From the NCBI GenBank assembly GCA_964573885.1, contig CAZNLL010000075.1:1-18487 (forward strand): 18,487 bases of DNA. The letters run 5' to 3'. The stretch is from CAZNLL01 sp964573885. GTDB lineage: Bacteria > Desulfobacterota > DSM-4660 > Desulfatiglandales > Desulfatiglandaceae. Below the pieces are notes generated by a model. It was not told the DNA's origin and did no database searches. It was given only the letters and a program-made list of their open reading frames with translations. This document shows positions 13,987 through 18,487 of this stretch, piece by piece (within the stretch, counting starts at the first letter, position 1; every line of letters begins with the position of its first letter). Position numbers and translations under genes: made by a program.

Positions 13987-14412
13987 TCAGTCGACCAGGC
14001 TTCTGTTGAATTTCACCTCCATTGCCCGGGCCGGGCAGGCGGAAACGCACAATTCACAGGCGCTACACTTGTCCGTATCAAAGATGACCTCCATTTCCGG
14101 TCTCTTAATATAGAGGGCCCCGGTAGGACAAACCGCGGTACAGGCGCCGCACTGAAAGCACCGCTCTTCATCCCTTTTGATATCCTGTCCGATGCTCTCC
14201 ACCTTGATTCCCATTTCTTTGAGGTAACTCACACCCCTTTGAAAATTCTTCCGATGGCCGCTAAGCTCCAGGACCATTAGCCCTTCCTTCCTGGGGTAAA
14301 TAGTGGCCTTGAGAATATTGAAGGTGAGGTCAAACTCTTTGACCAGGTTCACCACCACAGGCTCATTCACGATTCTCTTCGGAAATCTGAGGGAGAGCAT
14401 CTTCCTATACAT
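13987..14412 (-). CDS. NIL-domain 2x[4Fe-4S] ferredoxin
   Basis: This 141-residue cytosolic protein has an N-terminal NIL domain (about 1-78) followed by a bacterial-type diferredoxin. Cluster 1 binds through CFQCGACTAVCP (Cys85, 88, 91, 95) and cluster 2 through CSACELCVSACP (Cys116, 119, 122, 126). NIL domains also occur at the end of methionine ABC transporter ATPases. Stand-alone NIL-ferredoxins such as Methanosarcina MA1822 work with a DUF39 protein (MA1821) to make homocysteine from aspartate semialdehyde and sulfide, and the pair is shared by many sulfate-reducing bacteria. No DUF39 gene is in this window, so that role is an inference from family. The ATG follows GGGGGAT. It lies 34 bases after the aminotransferase stop and is probably cotranscribed with it. 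Confidence 0.93.
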   Translation of the reverse strand: MYRKMLSLRFPKRIVNEPVVVNLVKEFDLTFNILKATIYPRKEGLMVLELSGHRKNFQRGVSYLKEMGIKVESIGQDIKRDEERCFQCGACTAVCPTGALYIKRPEMEVIFDTDKCSACELCVSACPARAMEVKFNRSLVD

Positions 14413-14446
14413 TTTGATCCCCCTATGACAAAATGGCTTTCAAATA

Positions 14447-15649
14447 TTAAAGCCCCTTCCGGGTCTCCTCTCTATACCGCCTTATCACCCGCTCAAACCC
14501 GGGAAGGGCTCTTTCAATCACTTCATCAGAGACGCAGTAGGCGATTCTGAAGTGGCCGGGGCCCCCAAATCCACTGCCTGGCACCGTCAAGATGTTTTCT
14601 TGCTGAAGGGCACCCACAAAGGCCACATCATCCTCAACAGGGGTTCTCGGGAACAGGTAAAAGGCACCCTCGGGCTTGATAAATTCGTATCCGAAAGAGG
14701 CCAGCCCATCACAAAGCCTGTCCCTCTTTCTCTTATACAGGGATGTATCCACACTTTCTCCCAAAAGTCCAGCCACAGCCCTCTGCATAAGGGCCGGGGC
14801 GTTGACGTAGCCGAGCACCCGGTTGCAGTAAACCATACCGGCCATAATGATCCCTTTATCGGTCATCTCCGGATGGGCGGAGGCATAGCCGATTCTTTCT
14901 CCGGGCAGGGAAAGGTCCTTTGAAAAAGAAGTGACCACAAAGCTCTCTTTATAGGCGTCAAATACACTGGGAACCGTGACGCCGTCAAAAGTAATTGCAC
15001 GGTAAGGCTCGTCCGAGATTAGATACAGGGGCTCCCCCCTTTTTTGACTGTGAAAGGCCAGGAGGTCGGCCAATTCATCCAGTTCCTGCTTTCCATAAAC
15101 CCTGCCCGTCGGGTTATTCGGGGAATTAATCAGGACCCCCCTCGTCTTTTCTGTGATGGCTTCTGAAAGGGCCTCACAGTCCAGAGAAAAATCAGGCCTC
15201 GTGGCCACCAGCCTGGGCACACCCTGGTGGTTATCCAGGTAGTTATTGTATTCTACAAAATAGGGCTTGGGGATGATGATTTCCTCTCCAGGGTTGAGAA
15301 CAGTCTTGAGGACCACATTGAGTGCGCCCCCCGCCCCTACAGTCATGACCACATCCTCCCCTGTAAACCGGGCCCGGTTAAAGGTTTTGAGGTATTGGGC
15401 CACCGCCTCCCTGGTCTCCGGGAGCCCTGCATTGGGCATGTAGGCGTGTCGGCCCGGCGTGGGGTCTTTGGCCAGCTCGGCAAGGATTTCGTTAAACCTT
15501 GCAGGCGGTTCCAGGTTGGGGTTTCCCAGACTGAAGTCAAAGACGTTCTCTGCTCCGTACTTCTGTCTCCTCAGGTTCCCCTCCTCAAACATCTTCCTGA
15601 TCCAGGACGAGCTTTCTATGGCTTCTCCAATCTTTTTTGAGACGGTCAT
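14447..15649 (-). CDS. Pyridoxal-phosphate aminotransferase, class I/II (aspartate-aminotransferase fold)
   Basis: This is a 400-residue fold-type I aminotransferase. The PLP lysine is Lys244 in SFSKDLSLPGERIGY, with Arg252 of the phosphate-binding site. Asn178 lies in NSPNNPTG and Asp213 in ISDEPYRA; a C-terminal Arg in GHFRIAY would bind the substrate carboxylate. These show aspartate/alanine/aromatic-type chemistry, but the amino acid specificity cannot be read from motifs. The ATG follows AGGAGGACC. It is the first gene of the minus-strand group and has a good promoter 30-63 bases upstream. Its proximity to the NIL-ferredoxin would fit an aspartate-family or sulfur amino acid role. That is context only. 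Confidence 0.92.
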   Translation of the reverse strand: MTVSKKIGEAIESSSWIRKMFEEGNLRRQKYGAENVFDFSLGNPNLEPPARFNEILAELAKDPTPGRHAYMPNAGLPETREAVAQYLKTFNRARFTGEDVVMTVGAGGALNVVLKTVLNPGEEIIIPKPYFVEYNNYLDNHQGVPRLVATRPDFSLDCEALSEAITEKTRGVLINSPNNPTGRVYGKQELDELADLLAFHSQKRGEPLYLISDEPYRAITFDGVTVPSVFDAYKESFVVTSFSKDLSLPGERIGYASAHPEMTDKGIIMAGMVYCNRVLGYVNAPALMQRAVAGLLGESVDTSLYKRKRDRLCDGLASFGYEFIKPEGAFYLFPRTPVEDDVAFVGALQQENILTVPGSGFGGPGHFRIAYCVSDEVIERALPGFERVIRRYREETRKGL

Positions 15650-15678
15650 GACCTGTGGTCCTCCTTGACTTGTGTAAA

Positions 15679-15712
15679 ATTATAACCATATCCTTTTGGA
15701 AAGTCTTGTCAA
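15679..15712 (-). promoter_or_regulatory. Promoter of the aminotransferase gene
   Basis: On the minus strand, TTGACA (15712-15707) with TATGGT (15690-15685) at 16 bases, and a perfect TATAAT (15684-15679) directly after it. Either -10 could be used; the perfect TATAAT is 22 bases from the -35, longer than usual. Confidence 0.5.
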
Positions 15713-15761
15713 CCGAAAATCAACGGTCAGCCCCATCTAGGAAAGGAAACATCAAATCAGC

Positions 15762-15790
15762 TTGACAGGGTCAGCCTCTTTATCTAGTTT
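15762..15790 (+). promoter_or_regulatory. Candidate promoter of the phosphofructokinase gene
   Basis: TTGACA (15762-15767) is a perfect -35; 17 bases later TAGTTT (15785-15790) is a weak -10. The leader to the ATG at 15886 would be about 90 bases. Confidence 0.42.
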
Positions 15791-15885
15791 AGGCTTCTGG
15801 GAAAACCGACTGAATACCTGCTCGACCGAAAAGGGCAATTTGACCGGATCCCAAGAGGCAGGTTGTATTCCGAGGAGGGGAAACA

Positions 15886-17058
15886 ATGCAAAACCAATCA
15901 AAGACGCCCACCATTGCCATCTTGACAGGGGGTGGGGATGTACCCGGGTTGAATCCTTGTATCAAGACCCTGGTTTACAGGGCCACCAGTGAGGGGATCA
16001 AGGTCATGGGCATCCGGAAAGGCTGGGCAGGGATACTAGAATACGATCATGACGACCCCCGTTCTTCGGAAAAAACCATTCAGGTTCTGGAGCCGCCGGA
16101 GGTCCGGACCATCGACCGTTCCGGGGGGACTTATCTCCATACCTCGCGTACCAATCCCAGTGCCGTCAAGTTTGAGGAAGCCCCGGAGGCGCTGAAAAAG
16201 GAGTTTGAGAGCAAGGATGAGGTCAAGGATTTCACGTCCCGGGTCCTGCAGAACCTCCAAGCCCTTCAAATCGATGCCATTATCCCTATAGGAGGCGACG
16301 ATACCCTCAGCTTTGCAGAACACCTTCACAAGAAAGGCTTTCCCGTCATCGCCATTCCCAAAACCATGGACAATGACGTCTTTGGCACGGATTTCTGCAT
16401 CGGCTTTTCCACGGCCGTCACTCGAGGGGTAAGCTTTATTCATGCCCTCAGGACCTGCACGGGCTCCCATGAGAGGATTGCCGTTATCGAGCTCTTTGGC
16501 CGGTATTGCGGTGAGACTTCCCTTGTCTCCGCCTATCTGGCCGGGGTAGACAGGGCCATCATTTCTGAAGTCCCCTTTGATCCTCACCGGCTCGCGGAAC
16601 TCATCATGAAAGATAAGCGGGCCAATCCCAAGAATTACGCCATGATCACCATCTCCGAAGGGGCCAAGATGATCGGTGGAGAGATGTTGCTCTCCGGTGA
16701 AACCGACGCTTACGGCCACAGAAGGCTTGGAGGCATAGGGGAGGAGACAGGGGCCGTCTTAAAGGAGATCACGGGGGAAAGCGTCATCAACCAGAGGCTG
16801 GCTTACTTAATGAGGAGCGGCGCGCCCGATTCCCTGGATCTTATGGTGGCGGTAAATTTCGCCAATATGGCCATCGACCTCTTTTTGAAAAACACCTTTG
16901 GCCGTCTCGTGGCCATGAGCCGAGGCATTTACACGGATATCCCCCTGAGCACGATCACCACAGGCCAGAAAAGGGTGGATGTGCGTGAACTCTACGATGC
17001 TGAAGAATACCTGCCCAAGGTGAGGCATGTGAGCGGGAAGCCCATGTTTCTTTACTAG
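15886..17058 (+). CDS. 6-phosphofructokinase, probably pyrophosphate-dependent
   Basis: This enzyme phosphorylates fructose 6-phosphate to fructose 1,6-bisphosphate (reversible if PPi is the donor). The 390 residues contain TGGGDVPGLN (14-23), IPIGGDDT (133-140), PKTMDND (158-164), GFSTAV (173-178) and the substrate loop ELFGRYCGE (202-210). Two residues decide the donor in this family: ATP enzymes have Gly at the GGDG and PGTIDND positions, PPi enzymes Asp and Lys. Here they are Asp139 and Lys159, so PPi use is predicted. The ATG follows GAGGAGG. It is divergent from the aminotransferase with 236 bases between, and is followed by a 339-base gap. PPi-dependent glycolysis is common in energy-limited anaerobes. 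Confidence 0.93.
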   Translation: MQNQSKTPTIAILTGGGDVPGLNPCIKTLVYRATSEGIKVMGIRKGWAGILEYDHDDPRSSEKTIQVLEPPEVRTIDRSGGTYLHTSRTNPSAVKFEEAPEALKKEFESKDEVKDFTSRVLQNLQALQIDAIIPIGGDDTLSFAEHLHKKGFPVIAIPKTMDNDVFGTDFCIGFSTAVTRGVSFIHALRTCTGSHERIAVIELFGRYCGETSLVSAYLAGVDRAIISEVPFDPHRLAELIMKDKRANPKNYAMITISEGAKMIGGEMLLSGETDAYGHRRLGGIGEETGAVLKEITGESVINQRLAYLMRSGAPDSLDLMVAVNFANMAIDLFLKNTFGRLVAMSRGIYTDIPLSTITTGQKRVDVRELYDAEEYLPKVRHVSGKPMFLY

Positions 17059-17122
17059 CCTGGATATGAGAAGCGTTAGATGCCTTACCCTTCTCTGTAA
17101 GTTGCGGTCTTTTTCCAGCTAA

Positions 17123-17274
17123 ACCCCGTTGTTGCATAAAAGGCGCTTAAGGGTTCTGCATTTTGCCTTCTAAGGCTTCAAATGCCACTTTCAAAGCTTT
17201 AACTTTGGAATTCACCAATAGTGCTGTTCTTCAGTTATATGTCTAGCAGCTCAATGCGTTTACAACAACGGGGT
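17123..17274. repeat. 12-bp perfect inverted repeats bounding a 152-base segment
   Basis: ACCCCGTTGTTG (17123-17134) and CAACAACGGGGT (17263-17274) are exact reverse complements. The enclosed 128 bases are AT-richer than the surroundings. No target-site duplication is evident at the outer edges and no transposase is inside. A relict or miniature transposable element is possible but unproved. Confidence 0.5.
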
Positions 17275-17364
17275 GAACCTTCCGCCCCAAGGCGGAGGCC
17301 CTTCCGTCTCGATGCCTTCCGGATGCTCAAGGAGAAGTTGGGTGATGATGAACGTGGCCTATAG
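17254..17364 (+). CDS. Possible 36-residue small protein upstream of ispG
   Basis: From the ATG at 17254 a frame runs to TAG at 17362-17364. The product starts MRLQQRGEP, has an arginine-rich middle (APRRRPFR) and ends with an amphipathic, charged segment (LDAFRMLKEKLGDDERGL). There is no Shine-Dalgarno site before the ATG. The end looks protein-like, so it could also be the tail of a decayed gene whose start was lost with the inverted-repeat segment. Not recognised. Confidence 0.22.
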   Translation: MRLQQRGEPSAPRRRPFRLDAFRMLKEKLGDDERGL

Positions 17365-17392
17365 CCTGCCCCTGCAGGCGGATCCGGATTGA
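17345..17392 (+). CDS. Possible 15-residue leader peptide overlapping the ispG start
   Basis: The ATG at 17345 lies ten bases after AAGGAG and encodes MMNVAYSLPLQADPD. Its TGA (17390-17392) overlaps an in-frame TTG of ispG at 17389 and is five bases before the ispG ATG. The arrangement would allow translational coupling, which is useful because ispG has no good ribosome site of its own. A GCCTGC/GCAGGC hairpin lies inside it. Confidence 0.25.
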   Translation: MMNVAYSLPLQADPD

Positions 17393-17397
17393 ATGCT

Positions 17398-18468
17398 ATG
17401 CCTCCGGTTGCCCGAAGAAGACAGACGCGAAAGATATGGGTCGGCGCTGTTCCCATCGGGGGAGGGGCGCCCATTTGTGTCCAGTCCATGACCAATACGG
17501 ACACCCGCGATGTGGCCTCCACCGTGGCCCAGATCGAGCGCCTGGTTGAGGCGGGCTGTGAGATTGTCCGTGTGGCCGTACCAGACACCCGGGCCGTGGT
17601 CGCCCTCAAGGAGGTGATCTCACAGGTCGCGGTGCCTCTTATTGCAGACATCCACTTCGATCCCCGCCTTGCCCTCGCCGCGCTGGATGCCGGTGCTCAT
17701 GGACTCAGGATCAACCCAGGCAACATCGGCGGCCAAAAGGCGGTTGCCAGGATCTCTCAAAAGGCGTTGGAAAAGGGGGTACCCCTTCGTATCGGGGTGA
17801 ATGCGGGCTCCCTGCAGAGGGAGGTGCTGCAAAAATACGGCCGGCCTTGTCCCAAGGCCATGGTGGAAAGCGCTCTCATGTATGTGGGTTTTCTTGAAAA
17901 CCTGGGGTTCCATCAAATCAAGATATCCTTGAAATCATCCCATGTGGTGAATACCATTAAAGCATATGAGCTTTTGAGCGCGCAGGTGGATTATCCCCTC
18001 CACCTGGGTGTCACGGAGGCCGGCACTCTGATCTCAGGGACGGTAAAGAGTGCCCTAGGCATCGGTGCCCTGCTTTTAAAGGGGATCGGCGATACTTTTC
18101 GCGTCTCCCTTACCCGGGATCCGGTGGAGGAGGTCCGGGTCGCTTATGAGATCCTGAGGGCCCTGGATCTCAGGCACCGGGGGCCCGAGATCATATCGTG
18201 CCCAACTTGCGGGCGTTGTGAGATAGACCTCTTCGGCCTCGTTGAACGGGTGGAAAAGGCCCTGGCCGGAATGAAGGCCTCTCCGAAAGTGGCCATTATG
18301 GGCTGCGTGGTAAACGGGCCAGGCGAAGCCAAAGAAGCCGATATCGGAGTGGCAGGGGGAAGGGGACAGGGCATCCTTTTTAAGAAGGGCAAAGTGGTCA
18401 GGAAGATCCCCGAAAATCAACTGGCGGAAACACTCATTAAGGAAGTGAAAGAATGGACTTCTCCCTGA
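17398..18468 (+). CDS. ispG: 4-hydroxy-3-methylbut-2-en-1-yl diphosphate synthase IspG (GcpE)
   Basis: This iron-sulfur enzyme of the non-mevalonate (MEP) pathway reduces 2-C-methyl-D-erythritol 2,4-cyclodiphosphate to HMBPP. The 356 residues match the short bacterial type. The N-terminal TIM barrel starts with VQSMTNTDT (28-36) and includes RINPGNIGG (104-112) and the GVTEAGT loop (204-210). The C-terminal 4Fe-4S domain has Cys268 and Cys271 (SCPTCGRCE), Cys303 (MGCVVNGPGE) and Glu310, which together hold the cluster. The start is uncertain: the ATG at 17398 and a TTG at 17389 are both in frame after a stop at 17362, and neither has a strong ribosome site. The next gene overlaps its end by 16 bases. 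Confidence 0.95.
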   Translation: MPPVARRRQTRKIWVGAVPIGGGAPICVQSMTNTDTRDVASTVAQIERLVEAGCEIVRVAVPDTRAVVALKEVISQVAVPLIADIHFDPRLALAALDAGAHGLRINPGNIGGQKAVARISQKALEKGVPLRIGVNAGSLQREVLQKYGRPCPKAMVESALMYVGFLENLGFHQIKISLKSSHVVNTIKAYELLSAQVDYPLHLGVTEAGTLISGTVKSALGIGALLLKGIGDTFRVSLTRDPVEEVRVAYEILRALDLRHRGPEIISCPTCGRCEIDLFGLVERVEKALAGMKASPKVAIMGCVVNGPGEAKEADIGVAGGRGQGILFKKGKVVRKIPENQLAETLIKEVKEWTSP

Positions 18469-18487
18469 TTGAGAAGACATCCGGCGT
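18453..18487 (+). CDS. Start of a further gene overlapping the ispG end (partial)
   Basis: An ATG at 18453 lies six bases after AGGAAGTG and opens a frame (MDFSLIEKTSG) that is still open at the window edge. It overlaps the last codons of ispG by 16 bases in another frame, the usual picture of translational coupling. Eleven residues are too few to name it; they do not look like the start of a prolyl-tRNA synthetase, a common neighbour of ispG in related genomes. Confidence 0.4.
   Translation, partial: MDFSLIEKTSG

Larger units (their letters stand above)
17059..17397. other. AT-richer intergenic region with inverted repeats and possible small ORFs
   Basis: These 339 bases separate the phosphofructokinase from ispG. 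They hold a pair of 12-bp inverted repeats (17123-17134 and 17263-17274), a GCCTT/AAGGC palindrome near 17165-17176, and a TCCGCC-ccaa-GGCGGA hairpin (17281-17296). There is also a GCCTGC-ccct-GCAGGC hairpin (17364-17379). Two short plus-strand frames (17254-17364 and 17345-17392) chain towards ispG. On the minus strand a short frame ending near 17150 reads like protein (VKALKVAFEALEGKM). The part from about 17130 to 17260 is clearly lower in GC than the neighbouring genes. I cannot name a promoter for ispG with confidence. Confidence 0.5.

Noticed and set aside
1..18487. CRISPR arrays, tRNA or rRNA genes, integrase or transposase genes
   Set aside because: None could be seen on either strand: no regularly spaced repeats, no T-loop-like GGTTCRAAT with matching acceptor stems, and no recombinase motifs.

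Overview
The window reads as a chromosomal segment of an anaerobic bacterium, most likely a Desulfobacterota (former Deltaproteobacteria) relative. The grounds are indirect. There is an MtaA/uroporphyrinogen-decarboxylase-type cobamide methyltransferase, a NIL-domain ferredoxin of the kind found in methanogens and sulfate reducers, a 6-phosphofructokinase with PPi-type residues, and a pilin whose N-terminus closely resembles Geobacter PilA. The DNA is GC-rich and densely coding, with mostly good Shine-Dalgarno sites. I see no phage genes, intact insertion sequence, CRISPR array, rRNA or tRNA.

Layout. 1-2297: the tail of an unrecognised gene, then mreB, a small secreted DUF4124 protein, and the 5' fragment of a cation/proton antiporter that breaks off after about 85 residues. 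2278-4322: an orphan MtaA-type methyltransferase and a 3-hydroxybutyryl-CoA-type dehydrogenase. 4359-6597: a HAD-like protein (minus), then a PHP-type histidinol-phosphatase-like protein and a zinc-ribbon Nudix hydrolase (plus). 6762-8656 (minus): a small heat-shock protein with a clear terminator, and an M48/Ste24-type membrane protease. 8821-10779 (plus): nicotinate phosphoribosyltransferase followed by a divergent KptA/Tpt1-like protein. 10888-15649 (minus): an aminotransferase, NIL-ferredoxin, mnmA, a type IV pilin and mtaB, in transcription order. 15886-18487 (plus): a PPi-type phosphofructokinase, a 339-base AT-richer intergenic region, ispG, and the overlapping start of another gene.

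How the genes may work together. Two themes stand out. The first is tRNA and sulfur chemistry: mnmA (2-thiouridine-34), mtaB (ms2t6A37) and an 8Fe ferredoxin of a family linked to homocysteine/sulfur assimilation lie on one strand, with a pilin gene on its own promoter set among them. The second is NAD and RNA: NAPRTase, which feeds NAD+ synthesis, is followed by a protein of the NAD+-consuming RNA 2'-phosphotransferase fold that has lost several signature residues. The latter pair is the best candidate here for something undescribed.

Most other genes are ordinary housekeeping. The odd points are the antiporter break, a HAD protein lacking its second aspartate, the Geobacter-like aromatic pattern in the pilin, symmetric divergent promoters, and an inverted-repeat-bounded AT-richer patch before ispG.
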